Counted from the first letter of the stretch, positions 51,422-60,220 are shown. The stretch is DNA of 64,000 bases from Pullulanibacillus camelliae (GCF_014642655.1 NZ_BMIR01000002.1:1-64000), one strand, 5' to 3'. Notes: a model not told the origin generated them from the sequence alone. Numbers and translations: made by a program.

Positions 51422-52543
51422 TTGATATATATGGATTATGCAGCCTCTACTCCAATGTCTAAACAATCCCTAGGGGTTTATCAGCAGGTCGCTACAACTT
51501 TGTTTGCGAACGCGATGAGTTTACATGATGAGGGGTCTGCTGCCAGGGACTTAGTGATGCATTGTCGCCAACAACTTGCTATGGCAGTAAATGGAGAGAT
51601 GGAAGGGATGATTTTCACCAGTGGCGGCTCAGAAAGCAACTGGATTGCTCTTTATGGATTAGCTATGGGACATCGGCAGAGGGGGAGGCACATTTTAACG
51701 ATAAAAGGGGAGCATCCTTCGATTACACGCACTTTAGCTACCCTAAAACCGTTGGGGTTTGATATTGAAGAGGTGCCTGTGAATGCCAATGGCATTGTTG
51801 AGTTGGAAACACTCGAACGCTATCTTAAGAAAGAAACAATCCTTGTGGCGTTGGCTCATGTCAATGGAGAGATCGGTACGATTCAACCCATTGATGCTAT
51901 AGGGAGGCTTTTGCATGCAAGGGGCGTTCTCTTTCATGTCGATGCGGTACAATCTTTTGGTAAGCTTGCTATTGATGTTAGAGGGTGTCATATCTCAAGC
52001 TTGTCTGTATCCAGCCATAAAATTTTTGGACCCAAAGGCGTTGGTGCCTGTTATATTCATCCTTTATTGTATGTAGAACCTTTGTTGCCCAATATTTCAC
52101 ATGAAAATGGCCTTCGGCAAGGAACAGTGAATGTACCTGGAATTGCCGCATTTATGGCAGCATCAGAAGACGCCTTAAATAAAAGGGAAGAGCATTGGCA
52201 GCAGGTGACACGGATAAAGGAAAGCATGATTAGTAGGCTTGAAGCTCTACATTTGCCACTCATTATTGAAGGAAGTATAGGCGAGACAAGTCCCTATTTT
52301 CTTGCATTTCGTATGAAAGGGAGGGAGGGGCAGTGGGTGATGCTGGAGGCCAATCGTCATGGATTGGCACTTTCAAGTGGATCAGCCTGCAGTCTTACCG
52401 ATCACGAGCCTTCGCCAACACTGTTGGCACTTGGAAGGACAGAGACTGAAGCACATGAACTTGTGCGTCTATCTTTTAGCTGGAAGACAACTGAGGCGGA
52501 GGTCCATAAAGCCGCAACGATTCTCGCTCATATCACTCAGTGA
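51422..52543 (+). CDS. nifS: Cysteine desulfurase (NifS, NAD-cluster type)
   Basis: A 373-residue PLP enzyme that supplies sulfur for the NadA iron-sulfur cluster. It starts MIYMDYAASTPMS, with TSGGSESNWIALYG (about residue 66), HVDAVQSFGKLAID (about 178), the Schiff-base Lys in SVSSHKIFGPKGVG (about 200) and the persulfide Cys in LALSSGSACS (about 325). TTG 51422 is the likely start, 8 nt after AAGGAG; ATG 51431 is too far from it. A strong terminator follows. Confidence 0.92.
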   Translation: MIYMDYAASTPMSKQSLGVYQQVATTLFANAMSLHDEGSAARDLVMHCRQQLAMAVNGEMEGMIFTSGGSESNWIALYGLAMGHRQRGRHILTIKGEHPSITRTLATLKPLGFDIEEVPVNANGIVELETLERYLKKETILVALAHVNGEIGTIQPIDAIGRLLHARGVLFHVDAVQSFGKLAIDVRGCHISSLSVSSHKIFGPKGVGACYIHPLLYVEPLLPNISHENGLRQGTVNVPGIAAFMAASEDALNKREEHWQQVTRIKESMISRLEALHLPLIIEGSIGETSPYFLAFRMKGREGQWVMLEANRHGLALSSGSACSLTDHEPSPTLLALGRTETEAHELVRLSFSWKTTEAEVHKAATILAHITQ

Positions 52544-52566
52544 ATAAATATGGACGATGATGAATA

Positions 52567-52601
52567 AAGGATGACTTCCTAAAGAATAGGAGGTCATCCT
52601 T
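52567..52601. terminator. Bidirectional terminator between nifS and a convergent small gene
   Basis: AAGGATGACTTCCT pairs with AGGAGGTCATCCTT with one mismatch, flanked by T-rich sequence on the plus side and A residues on the other. Confidence 0.85.
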
Positions 52602-52794
52602 ATTTATTATTATAAGCCTTCGATTGTCGTTCTTTTAATTTCAAGACAATATAAAAGTTAAGCAAAACTAGACTGATAGCAATCCAAATAACGAAAAGGC
52701 CAAGAGGAAGACGGATGACAAAATCATTGATTAAAAATGATGAAGCCAAGAGGAGTAGAGCAACAGGTAAAAGGATGGTTTGCATTGTTTTCAT
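52600..52794 (-). CDS. Small membrane protein of unknown function
   Basis: A 64-residue protein with two predicted membrane helices (TILLPVALLLLASSFLI and LPLGLFVIWIAISLVLLNFY) and a basic C-terminal tail. The ATG at 52794 (MKTMQT) has AAGGAG about 10 nt upstream; the longer frame to 52887 lacks a ribosome site. I do not recognise a specific family. Confidence 0.65.
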   Translation of the reverse strand: MKTMQTILLPVALLLLASSFLINDFVIRLPLGLFVIWIAISLVLLNFYIVLKLKERQSKAYNNK

Positions 52795-53010
52795 CTCAGA
52801 TCTCTCCTTGGGGTACAGTCCTTCTATAATTAGTTTATCATGGCCAGCTCCCTTTTTTAGACAAAAAGTATAACAGTTAAGTGACAAAATAAGTGGAAAA
52901 CCTTTAATATTTAAAAATCAAAAGGAATAATGAAGAAAAAAGAATATACGTTCTTATAATTAAGTTCAAGAATTTGACGGTATTTTCCCAATTTTTTCAT
53001 TGGCAATTAA

Positions 53011-53019
53011 TGTTATAAT
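53011..53019 (+). promoter_or_regulatory. Extended -10 promoter of rap-phr
   Basis: TGTTATAAT (TGn-TATAAT) lies 44 nt before the GTG start. There is no good -35 box at 17 nt, which is common for extended -10 promoters. Confidence 0.45.
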
Positions 53020-53063
53020 CGGATTATATTAAATTGTCTGTAAAGTGAGGTGAAAGGTCTTCA

Positions 53064-54152
53064 GTGGAAGCTATTGCAAGTCGCATGAACGAGCTACTGA
53101 ATGAACTCTATTTTTACGTCAAGGTTCAAAATGTGACAAGGGCAAAGTATATTCAGCAACAATTAGAGGAACAGCTGGTCTCAACCCCGTTAAATGAGCA
53201 ATTAGTGGTCAATTATTTAGTCGCGAAATATGGCTATGCTTTGCTCAATGTTGATTTTGAAAATGCCAAAAAATTTCTGAATCAAATTGAACAGTCCAAG
53301 CATTTATTGGATGACCAGTGGTGCTACCGCTTTTATCTCTTTCGTGGGTTGCATTCCATTATTTGGAATAGTGATTTTGCAAATGCACAAAATAGCTTTG
53401 AGGTTGCTGAACAGCGCTTATCCTCAATTGATGACGCGATTGAAAAAGCTGAGTATGATTACAAGATGGCGTTTATGTATTATCACCTAAAAGATCCACT
53501 TCATTCGGTCCAATATATTACAAAAGCCTTAGACATTTATCGCGATAAGTCTGATTTTAGAAGAAAATGTGCTTCTTGTGAACTTATTCTAGGACTCAAT
53601 TCCATCGATATGAAACAGTATGAAGAAGCTGAGGAGCAGTTTTATAAGGTTCTGGACTATGCAAATAGTGTAGATGATAAGGATTTGAAAGCTCAGGTAT
53701 TACATAACTTAGGTTTACTCTATGCAGAACAGAATAAACCAGCAGCTGCAATACACTGGCTTAATGAAAGATTGAAGATTGAGCAACTGAATTATTTGAC
53801 TGCTTATCTCTTATCACGTGAAAATTTTAAGTTAGGCCGAACAAAGGAAGCACTCAGTTGGTTAAATAAAGGTATTGAGCTCTGTCAGTATATTGATAAT
53901 CGTGAATACTTAATGCGATTTCATTTGCTCAAAACATATTATTTAAATGTAAGTAAAGAAAATTTTGAATCAGCTTATAGAGAAGGCATTGCTTATTTCT
54001 ATAAGGAAAAATTTTGGAGCTATGTGGATGAATATGGTGAACAGCTTGCTCATTTTTTAAGACAGCAGGAGGAGTATGAGGAAGCTGCTGAATACTATGC
54101 TTTAGCCTCAGAAGCGAGGCATAAAATTATAGAGATGGAGGGTTTAAATTGA
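53064..54152 (+). CDS. Rap-like TPR response regulator phosphatase/inhibitor (RRNPP family)
   Basis: A 362-residue cytoplasmic protein. An N-terminal helical region (residues 1-70) precedes several tetratricopeptide repeats, e.g. DDAIEKAEYDYKMAFMYYHL (close to the RapA stretch DDIEKAEFAFKMAEIFYNL) and DLKAQVLHNLGLLYAEQNKP. Rap proteins dephosphorylate Spo0F or block ComA and are inhibited by a re-imported Phr peptide. The gene overlaps a small exported-peptide gene by 4 nt, the classic rap-phr layout. GTG start, 9 nt after GAGGTGA. The target is not known. Confidence 0.88.
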   Translation: MEAIASRMNELLNELYFYVKVQNVTRAKYIQQQLEEQLVSTPLNEQLVVNYLVAKYGYALLNVDFENAKKFLNQIEQSKHLLDDQWCYRFYLFRGLHSIIWNSDFANAQNSFEVAEQRLSSIDDAIEKAEYDYKMAFMYYHLKDPLHSVQYITKALDIYRDKSDFRRKCASCELILGLNSIDMKQYEEAEEQFYKVLDYANSVDDKDLKAQVLHNLGLLYAEQNKPAAAIHWLNERLKIEQLNYLTAYLLSRENFKLGRTKEALSWLNKGIELCQYIDNREYLMRFHLLKTYYLNVSKENFESAYREGIAYFYKEKFWSYVDEYGEQLAHFLRQQEEYEEAAEYYALASEARHKIIEMEGLN

Positions 54153-54334
54153 AAACAAAGCTTAAATTCACTTTAGGGGTATTGGCATTAGGTATTATGG
54201 CGGTGGTGTTATTTGCATTACAACAAAGCGTTGCTCCGCAGCAGCAAAATGCAGAACGTGAAGGATGGGTCACAGGTTTATCAGCGTGGACATTAAATGT
54301 TGATGCTGCGTTAGATTCCATCATTAATAAGTAG
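54149..54334 (+). CDS. Phr-type signalling pro-peptide
   Basis: A 61-residue product with a basic N terminus, a hydrophobic export segment (FTLGVLALGIMAVVLFAL) and a polar C-terminal part that ends AALDSIINK. TTG start 7 nt after GGAGGG, overlapping the rap stop (TTGA). After export and cleavage a short peptide from the C-terminal region would be re-imported by Opp and bind the Rap protein. The active segment is unclear: it may be the C terminus or the internal NAEREGWVTG region. It is longer than most Phr precursors. Confidence 0.8.
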   Translation: MKTKLKFTLGVLALGIMAVVLFALQQSVAPQQQNAEREGWVTGLSAWTLNVDAALDSIINK

Positions 54335-54341
54335 TATTTTC

Positions 54342-54382
54342 AAAGGAGCCTCAAATTCTGTTGAGAATTGAGGCTCCTTTTT
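54342..54382 (+). terminator. Terminator of rap-phr
   Basis: AAAGGAGCCTCAA pairs with TTGAGGCTCCTTT, with a further short pairing inside, followed by T residues. Confidence 0.9.
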
Positions 54383-54465
54383 TAATCACGGTAGGCTAGA
54401 AATTGTGAATACACTCGGTTTTTCTATGAGCTGAAATACTTCTGCTCAAACCCTCTTCGTAACGT

Positions 54466-55302
54466 TTAATGTGCTGTTCGGTATTTGACGATCTGTTCAT
54501 AGGCCTCTTGAATAGCTTGAAAACGTCTGTTAGCGTAATCCATAATATCTTTTGGAAGCTGTTTACTCGCGTATTTGTCCGGATGATATTCCTTAACAAG
54601 TCGCCTGTAGCTGTGCTTGATTGTTTCGAGACTATCACTTGGCTCACAGCCTAAGACCTTATAGTAAGCATCAATGGCTGAATAGTATTTGGCCTTTATT
54701 GTACTGTATTGATCAGCCAGATTAAAAGCGTTAACGGTATATAACAGAATGGTTTCTTGTTGGTTGTTGAGCTGACCATTCGTTTTAGAAATGACGAATA
54801 GGTTTTCAATAATATTTAACAGCGCTTGGGGATTATCCTGAAAAAGCTCGTATAGGCTATGAACAATGTCCTGGAAGCCATTGCTTGACCCCTTTGCTAG
54901 ATTAAAAATGGTTCTGATTTCGGTTAGCTCTTTATCCGTGGGGTGAAGGCTGCTTTTGATGATTGAATCAACGCTTTGAACTTCCTCCTTTGTAACAACG
55001 CCGTCAGCCTTGGCAAACTTGGCATAGAGCTCAACGATGAGCGTTATTGCTGGTGAAAGTACAGGCTTGCATTTATAAGTATGTCCGGATTTATATTCAA
55101 AAGGACGACGACATTCACTACAATTCCATATGCCTTCACCTGGGATGGTAAGCGCTGAATGACAATGTGGACAGGTCACTTGTATATAGTGAACACCGTG
55201 TTCATAGTAATTGGAAGTGGCTGAATGTGAGACTTTTCTTTTTAGCCAATCCCAAATACTAAAGATAATAATTAGAATAATGAGTGTACTAATAATACTC
55301 AT
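54466..55302 (-). CDS. Membrane-anchored zinc-ribbon/TerB-like/J-domain protein (DjlA-like)
   Basis: A 278-residue protein. An N-terminal membrane helix (IISTLIILIIIFSIWDWL) is followed by a zinc ribbon (VTCPHCHSALTI and WNCSECRRPF, residues about 38-65), a TerB-like helical domain (ELYAKFAKADGVVTKEEVQS, about 93) and a C-terminal J-domain with HPDK in RRLVKEYHPDKYASK (about 240). The architecture resembles DjlA co-chaperones, which stimulate DnaK at the membrane. The partner is unknown. It is convergent with rap-phr. Confidence 0.85.
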   Translation of the reverse strand: MSIISTLIILIIIFSIWDWLKRKVSHSATSNYYEHGVHYIQVTCPHCHSALTIPGEGIWNCSECRRPFEYKSGHTYKCKPVLSPAITLIVELYAKFAKADGVVTKEEVQSVDSIIKSSLHPTDKELTEIRTIFNLAKGSSNGFQDIVHSLYELFQDNPQALLNIIENLFVISKTNGQLNNQQETILLYTVNAFNLADQYSTIKAKYYSAIDAYYKVLGCEPSDSLETIKHSYRRLVKEYHPDKYASKQLPKDIMDYANRRFQAIQEAYEQIVKYRTAH

Positions 55303-55479
55303 GTCAGGTCTCCTTTAAAGCTATACAAATAAGTCAAAGAGAATGCCAAAAGTCAAACCGACTTTTATTTTACCACAGGAGGATTTTAAAGTGGGAATTT
55401 ACGTCTGAGGAATTTATTGCAGAGGCCTAAAAAAGATATTTTTTTGGGGCATTTTTGTAAAGGTTCTTTTCTCAAAAGA

Positions 55480-55800
55480 TCAGATAGTATAAAATTTCTG
55501 GTCATCAGGACGGTGCACGTTTCCGTTCCAAAACGCTCACTTTCCTCGGGGACGGCCTCCGATGCTCAGGATACGCTAGCTTCGGTGTTGTCACATAGAT
55601 ACGATGTACTTAGCCGAAGTGCCTTGAAAATGTAAGATACTTAGATAAAGCTCTTTAAGGCTTCCCGAGTATTTATGATCAAGAAGCCCCTGTCCCTGCG
55701 TCTGCTAGACAGGCTTCGTCGGAACAACGCGAGCGTCTATTTGTGAAGTCACGCTCGCTCTTGTTGAGGGCACTGAAAAGCTTCCCTTATCTTATTTTTA
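55480..55800. repeat. Intergenic repeat family R1, copy c
   Basis: GTATAAAATTTCTGGTCATC, CACTTTCCTCGGGGACGGCC, AAGTATTTATGATCAAGAAG, CCCCTGTCCCTGCGTCT, TCGGAACAACGCG and TTTGTGAAGTCACGCTCGCT correspond to the other R1 copies. The 656-nt gap 55303-55958 otherwise contains only the folD terminator and no credible gene; the 72-codon frame inside the repeat has no ribosome site. Confidence 0.7.
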
Positions 55801-55910
55801 TCATGGACAAAGAGGGTCGGTGCCGATGCTTTCTTTTGGTAAAAATATTTTTAATCCTAGAATAAGGATCGGCATGCTTTTTTCTTAAAGGAGATCAAGC
55901 TATAGATATG

Positions 55911-55946
55911 AAAAAGCTTCCCTCTTACAAATTCGGAGGGAAGCTT
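55911..55946 (-). terminator. Terminator of folD
   Basis: AAGCTTCCCTC pairs with GAGGGAAGCTT; on the minus strand the stem is followed by TTTTTC. It lies 13 nt after the folD stop. Confidence 0.85.
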
Positions 55947-55958
55947 CTGCGTTCGGCG

Positions 55959-56798
55959 TTAAGCTTTTGTTAATGCTGCTGCCTCAACGGTATGCTTTAA
56001 AAGCATTGAAATGGTGACAGGACCAACGCCGCCTGGAACGGGAGTGATGGCACTCGCGTTCTCATAACAGGCCTCATAATCGATATCACCGATATTTCCT
56101 TTGTTATAGCCCGCGTCTAAAACGACGGCGCCTTTTTTAATCCAATCCCCCTTAATAAACTCGGGCTTGCCAACAGCAGCAACAACAATATCGGCCAGTT
56201 TGACAATATCCGCGAGATTTTCCGTACGGGAATGGCAGGTGGTCACCGTGGCGTTACGATTAAGTAAAAGAGCGGAAACAGGCTTGCCCAAAATAGGGCT
56301 TCGGCCAACGACGACAGCGTGTTTACCTTCAATCGGCAGCTCATAGAAATCAAGGATTTTCATAATCGCAGCCGGTGTGCAAGAAGGATATTTGCCAAAG
56401 CCTAAGGCAGTTTGTCCATATCCAGCACTTGTGACGCCATCGACATCCTTTTCAATGGCAATGGTTTCAAAGGCCTTGCGCTCATCTATGTGTGAGGGGA
56501 CAGGATGTTGAAGCAAAATACCATGGACAGCTCCATCTTCATTCAGTCCTTTAATGGTATCTAATAGCTCCTCTGTTGTTGTTTCTTTAGGCAAGTGAAT
56601 TCGCCGAGATTCTATGCCAACCTTTTTACAGGCGTTCCCTTTCATTCGCACATAAGTTTCTGAGGAAGGATCGTTCCCAACTAAGATTGTGGCGAGGCAG
56701 GGGGTGATGCCACGCGTTTTTAAACCTTGGACTTGCGTTGTTAACTGTTCCCTGACCGTTTGAGATACACGCTTTCCATCTAAAATTAATTTCTCCAT
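55959..56798 (-). CDS. folD: Methylenetetrahydrofolate dehydrogenase/cyclohydrolase
   Basis: A 279-residue bifunctional enzyme of one-carbon metabolism. The catalytic Lys is in SETYVRMKGNACKKVGI (about residue 55). Further marks are GILLQHPVPSHID (about 97), VVVGRSPILGKPVSALLLNR (NADP site, about 160) and TPVPGGVGPVTISMLLKHT near the C terminus. The start at 56798 has GGAGGAG upstream; the frame could begin 18 nt earlier inside that ribosome site. Its leader has a ZTP riboswitch. Confidence 0.95.
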   Translation of the reverse strand: MEKLILDGKRVSQTVREQLTTQVQGLKTRGITPCLATILVGNDPSSETYVRMKGNACKKVGIESRRIHLPKETTTEELLDTIKGLNEDGAVHGILLQHPVPSHIDERKAFETIAIEKDVDGVTSAGYGQTALGFGKYPSCTPAAIMKILDFYELPIEGKHAVVVGRSPILGKPVSALLLNRNATVTTCHSRTENLADIVKLADIVVAAVGKPEFIKGDWIKKGAVVLDAGYNKGNIGDIDYEACYENASAITPVPGGVGPVTISMLLKHTVEAAALTKA

Positions 56799-56818
56799 GC
56801 TTCTCCTCCTCAACATAT

Positions 56819-56860
56819 TAAAAAAGAGACAAGAAAGATTATTCCACCCCTCTTATCTCT
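56819..56860 (-). terminator. Expression-platform terminator of the ZTP riboswitch
   Basis: On the minus strand AGAGATAAGA pairs with TCTTTCTTGTCTCT (with a bulge), followed by a T run, directly between the riboswitch and folD. ZTP binding should prevent this hairpin and turn folD on. Confidence 0.75.
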
Positions 56861-56945
56861 GCCCAGACGACCCGACGCTATAACCGTGTAGCTTCCACGT
56901 GGTTGATTCCACAAATGTCGTCAGTTGCTACCCGATGCTTTATTT
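56860..56945 (-). ncRNA. ZTP riboswitch (pfl motif) upstream of folD
   Basis: Read on the minus strand: CGGGTAGCAACTGACG, then GTGGAATCAACCACGTGGAA closing with GCTAC, then GTCGGGTCGTCTGGGCA. These correspond to the P1/P2 region, the conserved CCACGUGGA-type loop and the 3' CUGGGCA of pfl-motif RNAs. FolD is one of the most common genes under ZTP control, which senses folate/purine one-carbon shortage. Confidence 0.85.
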
Positions 56946-56989
56946 ATGTTGATCATATCACAGGTTCATCGCAGTTTCAATGGAATCCA

Positions 56990-58075
56990 TTAGGGCGAGA
57001 GTGATGCGCGTGGGCCAAGGCTTAACGGGTGGGTCTCAATTAAATCTTTTAAAGCGGGTCTTTCATTGCCATCTCTTCCAATGATAGAATGCGCTGTTAT
57101 CAACGCATTAAGAATAGCCTCTTCCGTTGCCTCACCGACAGCTCTAAAGGCGATGTCAATATCGCCTTCAGGAATCGAAGGGCTGTGGAGAACATGAGCT
57201 GTAGCTTCATGAGGGATTTTAGTTGCTGTTGAAAATCCAATCGCGATTTCACCGCTACCGTTAGTTAAAGTCGCACCTGTTCGAGCAAGTCCTGTGACCG
57301 TTCGTTTGATGATGCGCTGAAGCTGGCTTTGAGTGACGGGAAGATCGGTGGCGACAGTCATGATGATGGATCCTTTGTCTTTTTCTTGATCGGTCGATTT
57401 TATGTGGTGCTGGAGCACGTGACCAACAGGCTGCCCGTTGATTTTTAAATCACCTAACTGACCAAAGTTGGCTAGAACGAGGACGCCTAATGTATAGGTG
57501 CCATAGTCCAATTCAATTAAGCGTGAGGCAGTGCCAATCCCGCCCTTCAGTGAATAGCAAAGCATACCGGTGCCTGCCCCAAAGCTTCCTTCGGTAAATT
57601 CTGTTGCTGCCTGCTCCAAGGCTGCTAGGACATGCTTCTTGGTAATCACCTTTTTACGAATGGCATTCAAAACCATATCATTACATTCTGCCACCACGGG
57701 ATTGACGGTACCTGTGGTGTGTCCAATTTCGGGTGTACGTTCAAGCATATAATCTATAAGTGCATCAGCTGCTGTTCCGATACTTAAAGTGTTAGTGAGA
57801 AGGATCGGTGTTTCTAATGTGCCCAATTCATTGATTTGAATGGTTCCCATTGTCTTTCCAAACCCGTTGATGACAAAACTCGCGGCAATTAATTTTTCTC
57901 GAAAGAGGTTGCCTTGATGGGGAAGGATGGCTGTAACCCCGGTTTGAACCTCATCTTTACTAAGTGTGATATGGCCAACCGTCACACCGGCCACATCGGT
58001 AATAGCATTTTGCTTCCCGATTTTCATTTGTCCTATATTAACGCCATAATCCCTGAGTCGTTTTTGTTTTAACAT
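56990..58075 (-). CDS. P1 family peptidase (DmpA/aminopeptidase-like)
   Basis: A 361-residue Ntn-type, self-processing peptidase. The expected cleavage and nucleophile region is EGSFGAGTGMLCYSLKGGIG (about residue 195), where relatives self-cleave before a catalytic Ser or Thr; here GTGMLCYSLKGGIGTASR is the candidate. The N-terminal DVAGVTVGHITL and the later GGNERP-like GRDGNERPALKDL agree with the family. GGAGG lies upstream of the ATG. The exact nucleophile cannot be fixed by eye. The role in peptide or amide turnover is unknown. Confidence 0.85.
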   Translation of the reverse strand: MLKQKRLRDYGVNIGQMKIGKQNAITDVAGVTVGHITLSKDEVQTGVTAILPHQGNLFREKLIAASFVINGFGKTMGTIQINELGTLETPILLTNTLSIGTAADALIDYMLERTPEIGHTTGTVNPVVAECNDMVLNAIRKKVITKKHVLAALEQAATEFTEGSFGAGTGMLCYSLKGGIGTASRLIELDYGTYTLGVLVLANFGQLGDLKINGQPVGHVLQHHIKSTDQEKDKGSIIMTVATDLPVTQSQLQRIIKRTVTGLARTGATLTNGSGEIAIGFSTATKIPHEATAHVLHSPSIPEGDIDIAFRAVGEATEEAILNALITAHSIIGRDGNERPALKDLIETHPLSLGPRASLSP

Positions 58076-58104
58076 GCGGTTGCCTCCTAGATAAGTTTTT
58101 GAGC

Positions 58105-58419
58105 CTATGTCGATTTGGGATGATATTGATAATCCGTGAGATCAATTGCGTTAGCTGTAGTAAAATGAAGACCCTCACTTTCCAGCAGGGTCTTCTGTAA
58201 AAAGACTTGCTCTTCCTCTTTAAGGGCGATTTCTCCCTTGGCGTTAATGACCCGGTGCCAGGGAAGCTGATAGTTTTGACTGCAGGAATGAAGAATGCGA
58301 ACGACTTGCCGGGCGGCTCTTGGGCTTCCTGCTAACCTTGCAATTTGTCCATAAGTCATGACCCGCCCTTCGGGAATCTGTTGAATAATGGCAATAACGC
58401 GATAGGTGAACGCTTGCAA
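58105..58419 (-). CDS. Alkyltransferase-like protein (ATL, MGMT family)
   Basis: A 104-residue DNA-binding protein like the C-terminal domain of O6-alkylguanine-DNA alkyltransferases. IPEGRVMTYGQIARLAGSPR is the recognition helix region, and LPWHRVINAKGEI carries PWHR where true MGMTs have PCHR. Without the acceptor Cys it cannot repair DNA itself. ATL proteins bind alkylated bases and hand them to nucleotide excision repair. Confidence 0.9.
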   Translation of the reverse strand: MQAFTYRVIAIIQQIPEGRVMTYGQIARLAGSPRAARQVVRILHSCSQNYQLPWHRVINAKGEIALKEEEQVFLQKTLLESEGLHFTTANAIDLTDYQYHPKST

Positions 58420-58629
58420 GTGGATGACCTCCTTACATTGCTCGTGGGTGCTACATACAGGATAGGATAAACCATTTAAAAAGAGATGTATATGGATCGA
58501 ATGACATTCACATCAAATTTACTATAGGTGTACAATTACCAAGAAAATTTACAGCTTCACAGGTCCCTAAGTAGAACAGATGGCGAAAATCAGAGCCTAA
58601 ACAGCGTAAGACTATAAATACTAATAAAA

Positions 58630-58965
58630 AAGGGACTGGGACAGAAGTATTCAGCTCATAGCAAATCCGAACACATTCACAATTTTGAAGGGATGCGTTC
58701 GGATTTTGAGTGAATCATGAAGCGCTCCGTCAAAACACTTCGCTTTCCATGGGCACGGCCAATTTTCCCAAGTATTTATGATTAAAAGTCCCCTGTTCCT
58801 GCGTCTACTCGTACCGCTTCGCCGTCAGCTTTCTCGGAACAACGCGTCGTTGATTCGTGAAGTACCGCTGGCCTCGTTCCGCAGAGTGTCCGCATTTTGA
58901 CTACACTTCCCGTTTCCCTAGATTCTTATCGTTCGGTAATAGGGTGATTTCTTTTGTTTTGTCTC
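58630..58965. repeat. Intergenic repeat family R1, copy d (full form)
   Basis: Starts GGGACTGGGACAGAAGTATT, contains a hairpin CCGAACACAT / ATGCGTTCGG (58677-58705), AAGCGCTCCGTCAAAACACT, then the TCCCAAGTATTTATGATTAA and CCTGCGTCTACTCGTACCGC blocks, and ends with TTTTGTCTCACCCTCTTTT. The 5' end 58420-58629 shows nothing recognisable. It resembles widespread Firmicutes intergenic repeats beginning GGCTGGGACA. Confidence 0.8.
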
Positions 58966-58987
58966 ACCCTCTTTTGTGAATCTATTT

Positions 58988-60220
58988 TTATTGGAGTGCG
59001 TGACCTTCAACCTTCGTTTCTTTTCGTCCAATGATGGCTGTTCCGACAAGATCACCGGTAACATTCAAGGCGGTGCATCCCATGCCGACAAGTGCGTCGA
59101 TAGCTGTTAACAGTCCAACAGTCTCCATTGGTAGGCCGATTTGAGCAAACACCGTTGCAATCATAATAATTCCAGCACCAGGGACGCCAGCGGTTCCAAT
59201 GGAAGCAAGTGTACCGATGAGAACAATTTCCATCATATTTGTAAAGCCTAAATGTGTTCCTGTGATATTGGCAGCAAATACAGCAGATACGGCAATGCGG
59301 ATTGCTGCGCCATCCATATTGATCGTTGAGCCAAGTGGGAGGCTAAAGCCATACAAGCTTTTAGGGATACCTAAATTTTTCGCTGCGTTTAAGGTGAGTG
59401 GCAATGTTCCTGAACTGCTCTGTGTGACAAACGCGGTAAGCATTGGCGTTCGGGCTTGTGCAAAGAAACGTCCAGGCTTTACTTTAGTCAAGACCATAAG
59501 AACACTATAGACAACGATCTGAACAATAAGGGCGACATAGAGAACTGTAATCATTTTTCCTAGCGATAGGAGTGTATCCAAGCCTTGATTCCCTACAGTT
59601 TTGGCCATGATGGCGAAGATGCCAATGGGAACAAACTGTAAGATGGCTTTCATGATGGTTAATGTCGCTTCATTTAATCCCTCGACTACCTTATAGACAT
59701 GTTCACCTAACTCACCATGCTCTTCGGAGGAACGTAAATAGGAGATGGCGATGCCAAAAACTAAAGCGGTAAAGATGATGCCAAGCATATTTAATTCGCT
59801 AAAAGCAGAGATGATATTACTAGGAATGATATTAAGCATAACACTGATAACTCCTGGGTTCTTTGGGACATTAAAGCCTTGGTGCGAGCTATAACTCATA
59901 CCACTTCCAGGATGCAGGATACTGGCAACAACTAAACCTACAATAATAGCAAAAGCAGAGGTCAGGATATAATAGATGAAAATTTTACCGCCCATGCGTC
60001 CCAAATGGCTGAGCTTCGTTTGATTCACACCAACGATTAGTGTCAATAATACGAGTGGAATAATTAAAAAGCTGAGCAGGTGGATTAAGAGATCACCTAG
60101 TGGTGAAAGCACAGCTGCTTCTTTACCAAAAATCAGTCCAACAATAATACCGAGAATCAATGCGATTGTAATCTTTAGAATCAGTGATGCGTTAATATAA
60201 CCTTTCCATAATGTTTTCAA
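58988..60220 (-). CDS. Dicarboxylate/amino acid:cation symporter (DAACS family)
   Basis: A 410-residue membrane transporter of the GltP/DctA family, with about eight membrane helices and two re-entrant loops. The serine-rich loop TAFVTQSSSGTLPLTLNAA (about residue 270), the substrate segment SLPLGSTINMDGAAIRIAV (about 295) and IGTAGVPGAGIIMIATVF (about 340) are hallmarks. It takes up glutamate, aspartate or C4-dicarboxylates with H+ or Na+. The start is taken as TTG 60220 (MKTLWK), after GGGGGG; the longer frame to 60256 lacks support. Confidence 0.88.
   Translation of the reverse strand: MKTLWKGYINASLILKITIALILGIIVGLIFGKEAAVLSPLGDLLIHLLSFLIIPLVLLTLIVGVNQTKLSHLGRMGGKIFIYYILTSAFAIIVGLVVASILHPGSGMSYSSHQGFNVPKNPGVISVMLNIIPSNIISAFSELNMLGIIFTALVFGIAISYLRSSEEHGELGEHVYKVVEGLNEATLTIMKAILQFVPIGIFAIMAKTVGNQGLDTLLSLGKMITVLYVALIVQIVVYSVLMVLTKVKPGRFFAQARTPMLTAFVTQSSSGTLPLTLNAAKNLGIPKSLYGFSLPLGSTINMDGAAIRIAVSAVFAANITGTHLGFTNMMEIVLIGTLASIGTAGVPGAGIIMIATVFAQIGLPMETVGLLTAIDALVGMGCTALNVTGDLVGTAIIGRKETKVEGHALQ

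Noticed and set aside
54396-54647. 83-codon minus-strand frame inside the J-domain gene
   Set aside because: It overlaps the conserved J-domain coding region in another frame.
55417-55635. 72-codon frame in the gap before folD
   Set aside because: It consists of R1 repeat sequence and has no ribosome site or conserved frame.
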